A DNA stretch of 7,131 nt. Source: an uncultured Eubacterium sp. (GTDB lineage Bacteria; Bacillota; Clostridia; Lachnospirales; Lachnospiraceae). The notes beneath the pieces are model-generated. The model was not told the origin of the DNA. It saw nothing but the letters and a program-made list of their open reading frames with translations, and ran no database searches. The translations under genes and the position numbers were made by a program. This document shows, in pieces, positions 1-6,040 of this stretch. Position 1 is the stretch's first letter; each line of letters starts with the position of its first letter. The stretch covers positions 1-7,131 of the forward strand of contig CAJTTQ010000106.1 of the NCBI GenBank assembly GCA_910579145.1, given 5' to 3'.

Positions 1-525
1 CCTTTTTGTTGGAATAAAATTACCACTACTTAGATAATACAAATGCTGCATAATGAAAAATACTGATTTACAAGTCATCGGAAAATTTGAAACATTATGA
101 TCCTTGTCAGCGTGTATATAACGATGACAAATTTCGTGATAGAGATTATTCAAACTTAATTTTACATAGTTTCTTTCGTCTTCAATGGTATATGCAGGAA
201 CAAGTTTTTTTAACTCCCCGTAATAGTCTTTCGTAGTATGCAATAAATGACATATTTCTAACGGATTCCAATGTTCTAAATCAGCTTTGCCGCAAATAAA
301 GCCACAGGACTTGTCAAAATTTCCTACTAAAACAAGTGCTTTTTGATAGGCTTTCAAATCCGCAACCGAAAGATTGTCAATCACAGCCATAATATCAATA
401 TCACTATTTTTAGTTTCTTCATTACGGAGATAGCTGCCTTGTAATCCAATATACATCAGCCTTTCACCAAAAGCATCTTTTAATGCCGCTATCAACTCGT
501 CAAGATATTCATCTATTCTAATCAT
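1..525 (-). CDS. Nucleotidyltransferase-domain protein (3' part outside the window)
   Basis: Translation from the ATG at 525 gives 175 open codons and leaves the window without a stop, so only the N-terminal part is seen. The nucleotidyltransferase signature is clear: Gly30-Ser31 in IGLQGSYLR, then the metal-binding pair Asp42 and Asp44 in NSDIDIMAV. A third acidic residue is plausible at Asp82 in ICGKADLEHW. From about residue 90 the chain looks helical and rich in His, Cys and Tyr (LYHEICHRYIHAD), as in the helical half of kanamycin-nucleotidyltransferase-like proteins. I recognise the general clostridial family, whose members are usually annotated only by fold and whose substrate is not known to me. 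The start is supported by a GAGGGGTGAT-type ribosome binding site 6-7 bases upstream (about 532-541). The gene is AT-rich, unlike the recombinase next to it. A promoter reading into it lies at 587-615. The fold is fairly certain; substrate and role are unknown. Confidence 0.85.
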   Translation of the reverse strand, partial: MIRIDEYLDELIAALKDAFGERLMYIGLQGSYLRNEETKNSDIDIMAVIDNLSVADLKAYQKALVLVGNFDKSCGFICGKADLEHWNPLEICHLLHTTKDYYGELKKLVPAYTIEDERNYVKLSLNNLYHEICHRYIHADKDHNVSNFPMTCKSVFFIMQHLYYLSSGNFIPTKR

Positions 526-531
526 TCCAGA

Positions 532-618
532 TCACCCCTCTTCATTTCCAAGATATTTCATGTATTCTATTTCCTCATTAAAGCACATTGTACCATATAC
601 CAAATCATCAAACAAGTC
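532..618 (-). pseudogene. Short reading frame, possible 3' tail of an interrupted gene
   Basis: In one minus-strand frame there is no stop between the TAG at 619-621 and the TGA at 532-534. The last 18 codons, from an internal ATG at 588, read MCFNEEIEYMKYLGNEEG. The acidic, helix-like composition resembles real protein. The stop sits only 6 bases before the ATG of the nucleotidyltransferase gene, and this frame runs through that gene's ribosome binding site, a spacing typical of translationally coupled genes. No ribosome binding site is seen in front of the internal ATG, which also lies on the -10 box of the proposed promoter. The simplest reading is the 3' end of a former upstream gene whose 5' part was lost when the recombinase-bearing DNA arrived. 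It could equally be a short leader frame or chance; no family was recognised. Confidence 0.3.
587..615 (-). promoter_or_regulatory. Sigma-A-like promoter for the nucleotidyltransferase gene
   Basis: On the minus strand, TTGTTT (610-615) is followed after exactly 17 bases by TACAAT (587-592). The -10 box is preceded by TGG, giving an extended -10 element. Transcription would start near 580 and run into the gene starting at 525. A second TGGTACAAT occurs 58 bases upstream (645-653) with TTGTAC 16 bases before it, so there may be two promoters in tandem. Prediction by consensus only. Confidence 0.45.
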
Positions 619-646
619 CTATCAAAAACCCCTCCCACCCCTATAT

Positions 647-671
647 TGTACCACGGAACGCACGATGTACA
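647..671. other. Imperfect palindrome beside the recombinase gene, candidate attachment half-site
   Basis: A 25-base imperfect inverted repeat has ends TGTAC and GTACA and a matching CG pair in each arm, around a 7-base centre. It begins 4 bases beyond the stop codon of the serine recombinase. Serine recombinases act on short imperfect palindromes, and in many integrated elements one such site flanks the recombinase gene. That makes this a candidate element end. The motif ATTGTACCA at 645-653 recurs exactly at 587-595. There is no second element end in view to compare, so the assignment is an inference. The segment also overlaps a possible promoter (TACAAT at 645-650). Confidence 0.3.
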
Positions 672-674
672 ACA

Positions 675-2198
675 TCAAATTCCTCCTCTCACCCCGCATT
701 CCGAAATGTCCCGAAAATAAATATCAACATTCCCCTCGTGATCCACCTCGATCCGGTCAATCATACGCTTTAACATGGCATTCGACATATCCCCAACCGT
801 AACCATCCACTCCGCATTTTCATAACACTTCCTGAACACATCCTCTGCCCCGCCTTCCCGCAGGCTTTCCTTCACGAGGTTCAGCTCCCCCTCGACAGCT
901 TCCGCTTTCCTTTTCAAGTCGAGCAGCGCCTCTTTCATTTCTTCCCGTTCAATAAGTCCTTCCGCATACATTTCCATATATTTCATTCTGGCATTCCGGT
1001 ATTTCTGCAATTTGCCTTCCAATTCCCCCCGGTGCATTTCGCCCCCGCCTCGCGACTGCATTTCTTTGATAAAATAGCGTTTGATCTTCTTTTCCAGACT
1101 TTTCTCATCCCCGATCAGCTCCTGCACGAACTCATCAATCTTTTGCACCAGTTCGCGCTCATCCAGCACGACAGCGTTCGGACAACTGTCCGCGCCCCTG
1201 CCGTTGCGCCCCGAGCAGACCCATTTGATATATGTATTTTTATATTTCCGCACCATCCGCCGGTATGACCACCCGCAGTCCTGGCAGCGGATCAGCGTGC
1301 TGAACAGGTAGCGGCTGCTCCGCCCGCCCTGCGGCCCGCCGCCAGTCACATTTGCCGTCCGCTTCCTCGTTTCCATTGTATTGGCCGCCTGTTCAAATTC
1401 TTCGTCGGAAATAATGCGCAGTTCAGGCCTGTCCGTGACGAGCCAGTCGCCGCTGTCTTTTGACGTTCTTACGCCAGTCAGGAAATCCGCGACTTCCTCT
1501 TTGCCATTGATGATCTTACCTATGTAAATTTCATTCGTCAGGATGCGGCAGACCGCGTTCTGGCTGAAACCGCACCCGCGCTTCGTCCGCTCGCCCCTCT
1601 CGTTGAGCATACTGGCGATCTTCGCGGCCCCATGGCCGTCCCTGATGTACCAGGTAAAGATCTGCCGGACGATCTCGGCCTCCCGCTCGTTGATCGTTAA
1701 GTGAAAATAATCCCCTTTCGTTTTATCATAACCGTACACGAAATTGGGGACTCTTCCTCGTTTTGCATTTTCCCTTTTGCCAAATTTTACGCGCTTGCTT
1801 ATATTCGCACTCTCCTCCTGTGCCAGCGCGCCGAACACGGTGAGCACAAATTCCGACTGTCCGAGTACGGTCATATTCGCTGTTAGGAACAGTGTTTCAA
1901 TGCCGAGCGATTTGAGCGTCCGCACGTTTTGCAGCAAATCTACCGTGTTCCGGGCAAAACGGCTGATGTCTTTTACGACTAACATATCGAAGCAGTGCGT
2001 CTGGGCGTCTTTCATCAGCCGGAGGAACGCCTTTCTGTTTTTCGTCTTCGTTCCGCTGATGCCCTCATCTGCATACAGGCCGATCAGCTCGTGCCCGTTC
2101 TTCTCTGCGTATTCCGAGAAAAATTTCTTCTGTGTTTCCAGGCTGTTCAACTGGTCTTCTTTATCGGTAGAAACACGGCAGTAAGCTGCGATCTTCAT
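675..2198 (-). CDS. Large serine site-specific recombinase (resolvase/invertase type)
   Basis: The product cuts and rejoins DNA through a serine-DNA intermediate to integrate, excise or invert elements. Residue numbers are counted from the ATG at 2210. Visible parts: an N-terminal resolvase domain (about 5-155) with the nucleophile Ser14 in YCRVST and Arg84 and Arg87 in DISRFARN; a recombinase domain (about 158-285); a zinc-ribbon region with Cys309, Cys312, Cys332 and Cys343; a charged coiled-coil stretch (about 395-455); and a short C-terminal tail. At about 510 residues it has the usual length for large serine recombinases of clostridial elements and looks intact. Two starts compete. The ATG at 2198 has GGGGA 5 bases upstream and begins right at the conserved KIAAYCRVST; the ATG at 2210 has only weak signals. 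I therefore prefer 2198. The small ORF at 2223-2462 lies directly upstream on the same strand and is probably co-transcribed. No convincing terminator follows the stop. Confidence 0.95.
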   Translation of the reverse strand: MKIAAYCRVSTDKEDQLNSLETQKKFFSEYAEKNGHELIGLYADEGISGTKTKNRKAFLRLMKDAQTHCFDMLVVKDISRFARNTVDLLQNVRTLKSLGIETLFLTANMTVLGQSEFVLTVFGALAQEESANISKRVKFGKRENAKRGRVPNFVYGYDKTKGDYFHLTINEREAEIVRQIFTWYIRDGHGAAKIASMLNERGERTKRGCGFSQNAVCRILTNEIYIGKIINGKEEVADFLTGVRTSKDSGDWLVTDRPELRIISDEEFEQAANTMETRKRTANVTGGGPQGGRSSRYLFSTLIRCQDCGWSYRRMVRKYKNTYIKWVCSGRNGRGADSCPNAVVLDERELVQKIDEFVQELIGDEKSLEKKIKRYFIKEMQSRGGGEMHRGELEGKLQKYRNARMKYMEMYAEGLIEREEMKEALLDLKRKAEAVEGELNLVKESLREGGAEDVFRKCYENAEWMVTVGDMSNAMLKRMIDRIEVDHEGNVDIYFRDISECGVRGGI

Positions 2199-2222
2199 AT
2201 CCGTCCCCATTTCCGCGCCGCA

Positions 2223-2462
2223 TTAACATTCCGAATTTTCCGGGGAAATGCGCGCATTTGATCGTTCACCGCCGTTTTTGTCTTTCTGTTTATCGACGCC
2301 AATTTGTTTCATGACGTCTTTCTGTTTCATGATGTCTTCCCGTTTTACGGCGTCCAGAAGCTGCTGTACACGATGTGCTGTGATCTGCTGTATGATGTAT
2401 GTTTCCAAAAGCCCGTCCGCATTCGGGTTATGAAAACGACAGCAAAGGCTCGTCTGCTTCAT
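2223..2462 (-). CDS. Small unknown protein encoded upstream of the recombinase
   Basis: A 79-residue product starts at the ATG at 2462, chosen because a perfect AAGGAG (2470-2475) lies exactly 7 bases upstream. The frame stays open 18 codons further, but that stretch has no comparable signal. The N-terminus is MKQTSLCCRFHNPNADG, with two adjacent cysteines. The middle (about residues 22-42) looks like an amphipathic helix. The C-terminal third is very hydrophilic, rich in Lys, Gln, Asp and Glu, and built from short repeats. No transmembrane segment or known catalytic motif is visible. The stop lies 12 or 24 bases before the possible recombinase starts, so the two genes are probably one transcript; such small partners sometimes act as directionality or accessory factors. 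That role is inferred from position only, and I do not recognise the family with confidence. Confidence 0.7.
   Translation of the reverse strand: MKQTSLCCRFHNPNADGLLETYIIQQITAHRVQQLLDAVKREDIMKQKDVMKQIGVDKQKDKNGGERSNARISPENSEC
2283..2336 (-). repeat. Three 18-bp imperfect tandem repeats inside the small ORF
   Basis: Three consecutive 18-base units (2319-2336, 2301-2318, 2283-2300, in coding order) encode DIMKQK, DVMKQI and GVDKQK. The first two differ at only a few positions; the third is more diverged. The period is a multiple of three, so changes in copy number would lengthen or shorten the protein without a frameshift. The repeat lies in the hydrophilic C-terminal third of the product. Confidence 0.75.
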
Positions 2463-2550
2463 CCCTGCACTCCTTGTCCAACTTTTCTTTGATACATAGT
2501 ATGAACATAAGATCACGAATATGCCCGCGCCAGACAGGAAGATCGGATGA

Positions 2551-4722
2551 TCATATCCTGCCCAATTTTTTCAACAAAATAGGAATATCAATCGGTTTCA
2601 TGAGAAAATCATCCATGCCGCTCTCGATTGCCTGATCCCGGTCTTCCTGAAATGTATTTGCCGTGCACGCAAAAATCGGAATTTTATTCGCATCCTCCCG
2701 ATCCATATTCCGTATTTCTTTCGCCGCAGCACAGCCATCCATAACCGGCATCTTCATATCCATTAAAATAACATCAAATTCCCCCGGCTCAGATTGTCTA
2801 AACAATTCTATCGCCTCTCTCCCATTTTTTGCATATGCGGTTTCAAATCCTTCTAATGACAGTATCTCAAGAAGCACTTCCGCATTCAGTTCCACATCTT
2901 CCGCCACTAATACTTTTACCGGCTTTCGTTCCCCTCTTTCCTCCGGCGCCTCCGCATCCTCTGCCGTCTCCCCGCTGCCACTTTTCAGATAATCCGGTAC
3001 ATCCTCCACGATCCGCGCAGGAATGGCAACCGTGAACGTACTGCCGACATCCAGTTCACTTTCTACTGCAATCGTACCTCCCATCGCATTTGTCAGCAGT
3101 TTACTGATCGTCATTCCGAGACCGGTTCCCTTGATCCCTTCTGCCGCTTTGCTCTGTTCCTGGCTAAAGGAATCAAAAATCTTAGTGAGATACTCCTTCG
3201 ACATACCGATTCCCGAGTCTTCACACCGATACGTCGTCATTACCTGCGTTTCCCCCATCCTCTCCTGACTTACGGACAACTTTATGTAACCACCGCTCAG
3301 CGTAAACTTCGCCGCGTTGCCAACGATGTTCATCAAAATCTGCTTGATCCGGGTCGCGTCCCCTTCGATACAAGGCCAGCCGATCTCCTGCTCAATGATA
3401 AATTCGATTCCCCGGCTCCTGATATTTTCCGCCTGCATCGCCGAAATGTCCCCTATGATATCCCCGATCAATAACGGCTCGCTGACAAGATCCACCTTCC
3501 CCGCCTGCAATTTCGACAGATCCAGTATGTCATTGACAAGCGACAAAAGATAATTTGCCGTACTTTGGGATTTTTTCAGCCACTCTTTGATCTGTCCCCT
3601 CTGTGCGTCATCATCAATATGCGCCATGATCAAATGATTCACGCCGATCAATCCGTTCAGCGGCGTGCGGATTTCATGGCTCATATTTGAGAGAAATTCT
3701 TTTTGCGACCTCGCTTTTTCCTGCGTCCGAATCGTCCTATTCTGATAGACCATGACAATAAGGAGCATTGCTATAACAATGACCGTGCACACAACAAGCA
3801 TCGTCATGCTCATTGTTACAAACGTATTCGTCTGCTCCCTGAACACGGCCTCATTGACTGCCAGCGCAAAATAGAGATCCATATCGTGTTCAAACGGGAT
3901 AAAATAATACAATTCTTTGTTCTTATCCCCCGCATGCGCATGATAAAATCCAAACGTCTCCCTATTTTCAAGCCTTTTCGCGACTTCCTCGTTGGAAAGT
4001 TCCGAATCTTCGGATTCGGATAAATGCTCATATAGATTATCGGATTTATTCAAATATATTTTTTTGTTTACGTCAATGATATAATCGCCATCCATGTCGA
4101 TCAGCGCGCTATGCCCTCGGCTGACCCCATCCTTTATAAAGCTGTCGATCACAATATTATCCTGGATCGAAGATATTTCACTCGTCCCGATCAGCGCAAA
4201 CATTTCCGTGCCGCCCACTTCCATCCCATGCAGCTGGTATCCATAAAGGATCGATTCTTTCGTCAGCCCCGCGCCCTCGTCTTTATCGTGCATCTGCGCA
4301 AAGACCTTTTCCTTCCCTCCCGCAAAGTATGGACGAAAATCCAATGTCCGGCTCACGATCTCGCTTCCGGCATCGTAAGTCATATGATCGTGCGAATAGA
4401 CGGTTCCATCTTCGGCCAGCAGATAGAGATGATGGAAGCCGCTGGAACCGCACTCCAGTTCCATCCTGTCCTGCACATCCGCTATCGTTTTGCACTCAGC
4501 GCCCTCTAGCCGCTCCGATATTTCCCACAGATCATCCCAGCATATTTCGATGTAATTCTGTATGGTGTTTTTATCATGTTCGGCCATCTCACTGATCGAA
4601 TCAATGATATTTTCTGAAATCGTCTGATTCAGCTTTATCACATATAAAACTGCTACGAAGCAGACGACTGCCAGTGCGGATATGATAATCATAGAATAAA
4701 AAATCCGATGTTTCTTTCCCAA
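2551..4722 (-). CDS. Membrane hybrid sensor histidine kinase/response regulator
   Basis: This 723-residue sensor autophosphorylates on His and passes the phosphate to its own receiver domain. Domains in order: transmembrane helix (about 11-29); extracytoplasmic Cache/PAS-like sensor (about 30-300) with LLAEDGTVYSHD and LIDMDGDYIIDV strands; second transmembrane helix (about 303-326); HisKA with the phosphoacceptor His349 in NMSHEIRTPLNG; HATPase with N-box Asn465/Asn469, G1 box DSGIGM (502-507) and G2 box GTGLGM (532-537); an acidic linker; and a receiver (about 602-720) with Glu608/Asp609, phosphoacceptor Asp655 in LMDMKMP, Thr687 and Lys709. All key residues are present. There is no C-terminal HPt domain and no output domain, so a separate partner is expected; none is in the window. 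The start is TTG, with AGAGG 8 bases upstream; the first ATG is codon 11, inside the membrane helix and without a ribosome binding site. The ligand is unknown. Confidence 0.95.
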   Translation of the reverse strand: MGKKHRIFYSMIIISALAVVCFVAVLYVIKLNQTISENIIDSISEMAEHDKNTIQNYIEICWDDLWEISERLEGAECKTIADVQDRMELECGSSGFHHLYLLAEDGTVYSHDHMTYDAGSEIVSRTLDFRPYFAGGKEKVFAQMHDKDEGAGLTKESILYGYQLHGMEVGGTEMFALIGTSEISSIQDNIVIDSFIKDGVSRGHSALIDMDGDYIIDVNKKIYLNKSDNLYEHLSESEDSELSNEEVAKRLENRETFGFYHAHAGDKNKELYYFIPFEHDMDLYFALAVNEAVFREQTNTFVTMSMTMLVVCTVIVIAMLLIVMVYQNRTIRTQEKARSQKEFLSNMSHEIRTPLNGLIGVNHLIMAHIDDDAQRGQIKEWLKKSQSTANYLLSLVNDILDLSKLQAGKVDLVSEPLLIGDIIGDISAMQAENIRSRGIEFIIEQEIGWPCIEGDATRIKQILMNIVGNAAKFTLSGGYIKLSVSQERMGETQVMTTYRCEDSGIGMSKEYLTKIFDSFSQEQSKAAEGIKGTGLGMTISKLLTNAMGGTIAVESELDVGSTFTVAIPARIVEDVPDYLKSGSGETAEDAEAPEERGERKPVKVLVAEDVELNAEVLLEILSLEGFETAYAKNGREAIELFRQSEPGEFDVILMDMKMPVMDGCAAAKEIRNMDREDANKIPIFACTANTFQEDRDQAIESGMDDFLMKPIDIPILLKKLGRI

Positions 4723-4748
4723 ATTCCTCGCCTCTGATCTCTCAAAAT

Positions 4749-4770
4749 CTTTTCTTTATCTTTTCTTTAT
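4749..4770. repeat. Exact 11-bp tandem direct repeat in the kinase leader
   Basis: CTTTTCTTTAT occurs twice back to back (4749-4759 and 4760-4770); read on the kinase strand it is ATAAAGAAAAG. It lies 27-48 bases before the TTG start of the kinase and just downstream of the proposed promoter. Two direct repeats one helical turn apart are the usual layout of OmpR/PhoB-family binding sites. However, purine-rich slippage repeats look the same, so the regulatory role is only a suggestion. Confidence 0.6.
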
Positions 4771-4797
4771 TCTCGCATTTTATGGAATTGATCCATG

Positions 4798-4825
4798 ATT
4801 TTATATTAAACCAATCATTCCTCAA
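4798..4825 (-). promoter_or_regulatory. Possible promoter for the hybrid kinase gene
   Basis: On the minus strand TTGAGG (4820-4825) precedes TAAAAT (4798-4803) with a 16-base spacer, within an AT-rich stretch. Transcription would start near 4790, giving a leader of about 70 bases that contains the 11-bp tandem repeat. The match to the sigma-A consensus is moderate, and other AT-rich hexamers nearby could serve. Confidence 0.3.
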
Positions 4826-5034
4826 AATCAATATGGAATTTACGTGAATTTATCAGCTGAGCGAGACGATGCAGCGCGTTGGTATTTTCAAATGAAGCTA
4901 ATGAAGGAAGTTATTGAATAAAAACTAACGCAGCGGTTGGAAATTCAGATAAGTCATTTGGTGAATTAGGAATGGAGCAGTATGCGAGCCAAGAGATCTT
5001 ATTCAAAATGGGTAGACGAATGGATGAAAACTGA
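4799..5034 (+). pseudogene. Broken protein-like reading frames, possible decayed gene
   Basis: The gap between the divergent kinase and integrase genes holds two adjacent open stretches that look like protein but have no full gene. The first (4799-4921) contains AERDDAARWYFQMKLMKEVI and ends at TAA 4919-4921; a GTG at 4844 could start its last 25 codons. The second, in another frame (4924-5034), contains KSFGELGMEQYASQEILFKM and ends at TGA 5032-5034. Joining them needs one frameshift near 4915-4923, and the join gives a continuous mixed-charge helical sequence. No family was recognised. Either a former gene has decayed here, or an integration event left a fragment. Chance open frames in an AT-rich gap remain possible. 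Confidence 0.3.
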
Positions 5035-5098
5035 TAAAATGGAACAAAAAGTAAAGGAGAATGTAAATGATGACTACATTAGAAACTCTTATCAATGA
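4982..5098 (+). CDS. Possible 38-residue leader ORF overlapping the integrase start
   Basis: An ATG at 4982 with GGAG 4 bases upstream opens a basic 38-codon frame containing RSYSKWVDEWMKTDKMEQKV. It stops at TGA 5096-5098, 32 bases inside the integrase gene and in a different frame from it. The integrase ribosome binding site (5053-5059) lies within this ORF, so translation of the small frame could couple to or modulate integrase translation. It competes with the reading-frame remnant at 4924-5034 for the same DNA, and only one, if either, is likely to be real. Confidence 0.25.
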   Translation: MRAKRSYSKWVDEWMKTDKMEQKVKENVNDDYIRNSYQ

Positions 5099-5990
5099 TT
5101 ATCTCGATTTCTGCCGGTGTCAGAAGAGGCTTGATCCAAAGACGTTGAAGGCGTATCGGATCGATCTCAGGCAGTTTAGGGAGCAGCTTTCAGTTGCTTG
5201 TGTTTCGCAGGTGTCGTTTGAGATGCTGGAGGATTTTATTGGGACGCTTCATCAGAGGTTTAAGCCGAAGACGGTTAAACGTAAGATCGCGTCCCTGAAG
5301 GCTTTTTTTCATTATTTGGAGTACCGGGATGTTATTGAGGCAAATCCGTTTAATAAGATCCACACGAAATTCCGGGAGCCGATCACCCTGCCGAAAGTTA
5401 TTCCCTTGCATACGATCAAGACGTTTCTTGCCACGATGTATGAGCAGAGGGAGCGTGCGGGGGATGATGAAGAGAGGAAGAAGATTTTGCGTGATATCGC
5501 GGTTATTGAGGTCTTGTTTTCGACTGGGATGCGGATTTCCGAGCTCTGTTCGCTCAGGCCAGAGGATGTTGACCTGCGGGACGGGGTGATCCTGATATCG
5601 GGGAAAGGAGCGAAAGAACGCAGGATTCAGATAGGGAGCAGGGATGTTTTGTTAGTGTTGCGGGAGTATGAATTAAAGTTCCGGTCGGAGATGGGGGAGT
5701 GCCAGTTCTTTTTTGTGAACCGGGCCGGGAGGAGGTTGTCGGAGCAGTCGGTGAGGGAGATGATCAATAAGTATTGTTCTTTGGCTGCTATTCGGATGCA
5801 TATAACGCCGCATATGTTCCGCCATTCTTTTGCTACGTTTCTTTTGGAGTCCGATGTGGATATACGGTATATACAGGAGATGCTGGGGCATAGTTCGATC
5901 AATGTTACGGAGATTTATACACATGTGGCGTTGGCGAAGCAGAAGGATATCTTGAGGACGAAGCACCCTAGGACGGGGTTTGGGTTTTGA
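5067..5990 (+). CDS. Tyrosine recombinase/integrase, XerC/XerD type
   Basis: This 307-residue site-specific recombinase forms a tyrosine-DNA intermediate. An N-terminal SAM-like core-binding domain (about 4-95; DYLDFCRCQKRL, then a long helix with TVKRKIASLKAFFHYLE) is followed by the catalytic domain (about 110-295). The catalytic set is complete: Arg156 in TGMRISEL, Lys180 in SGKGAKER, His249 and Arg252 in TPHMFRHSF, His275 in LGHSS and nucleophile Tyr284 in EIYTH. The length matches Xer-like enzymes and there is no N-terminal arm-binding domain, so simple dif-like or inverted-repeat substrates are more likely than complex phage sites. The start at 5067 is supported by AAAGGAG (5053-5059) 7 bases upstream; the next codon is also ATG. 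It is divergent from the kinase. Xer-like recombinases of this size may resolve chromosomes, mobilise elements or flip switches (as RecV does in Clostridioides difficile). Which applies here is not shown, but inverted repeats lie just downstream. Confidence 0.95.
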   Translation: MMTTLETLINDYLDFCRCQKRLDPKTLKAYRIDLRQFREQLSVACVSQVSFEMLEDFIGTLHQRFKPKTVKRKIASLKAFFHYLEYRDVIEANPFNKIHTKFREPITLPKVIPLHTIKTFLATMYEQRERAGDDEERKKILRDIAVIEVLFSTGMRISELCSLRPEDVDLRDGVILISGKGAKERRIQIGSRDVLLVLREYELKFRSEMGECQFFFVNRAGRRLSEQSVREMINKYCSLAAIRMHITPHMFRHSFATFLLESDVDIRYIQEMLGHSSINVTEIYTHVALAKQKDILRTKHPRTGFGF

Positions 5991-6015
5991 AAAAGGGGGT
6001 GATGGAGTAGATCGG

Positions 6016-6040
6016 AAGGAGGATTGATGTGTTAGGAGGG
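6016..6040 (+). promoter_or_regulatory. Two consecutive strong ribosome binding sites, the first before a start-stop codon pair
   Basis: AAGGAGG (6016-6022) is followed 4 bases later by ATG-TGT-TAG (6027-6035), an ORF of two codons. A second site, AGGAGGG (6034-6040), overlaps that stop codon and precedes the ATG at 6044. Such strong, closely spaced signals are unexpected in non-coding DNA. They suggest that a transcript covers this gap, probably read through from the integrase gene. Confidence 0.4.

Noticed and set aside
626..643. G-rich run on the minus strand considered as a G-quadruplex
   Set aside because: Only three G-runs are present in a row, one fewer than needed for an intramolecular quadruplex.
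560..802. Plus-strand ORF of 80 codons at the end of the recombinase gene
   Set aside because: It mostly overlaps the serine recombinase in antisense, has no ribosome binding site, and its proline-rich low-complexity content is typical of a shadow frame.
1744..2184. Plus-strand ORF of 146 codons opposite the recombinase N-terminus
   Set aside because: It is antisense to the conserved resolvase catalytic domain, is rich in Ser, Phe and Cys as expected from reversed codons, and has no recognisable motif.
4001..4020. Stem with UUCG loop considered as a rho-independent terminator
   Set aside because: No U-tract follows on either strand and it lies in the middle of an intact kinase gene.
4111..4509. 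Plus-strand ORF of 132 codons opposite the kinase sensor domain
   Set aside because: It lies antisense to an intact domain with no start signals or motifs.
5627..5966. Minus-strand ORFs opposite the integrase catalytic domain
   Set aside because: They mirror the integrase coding sequence and lack ribosome binding sites and protein-like composition.
5960..6000. Possible terminator at the 3' end of the integrase gene
   Set aside because: Only a 4-bp stem can be drawn, it lies inside the coding sequence, and the following T-run is interrupted by G residues.
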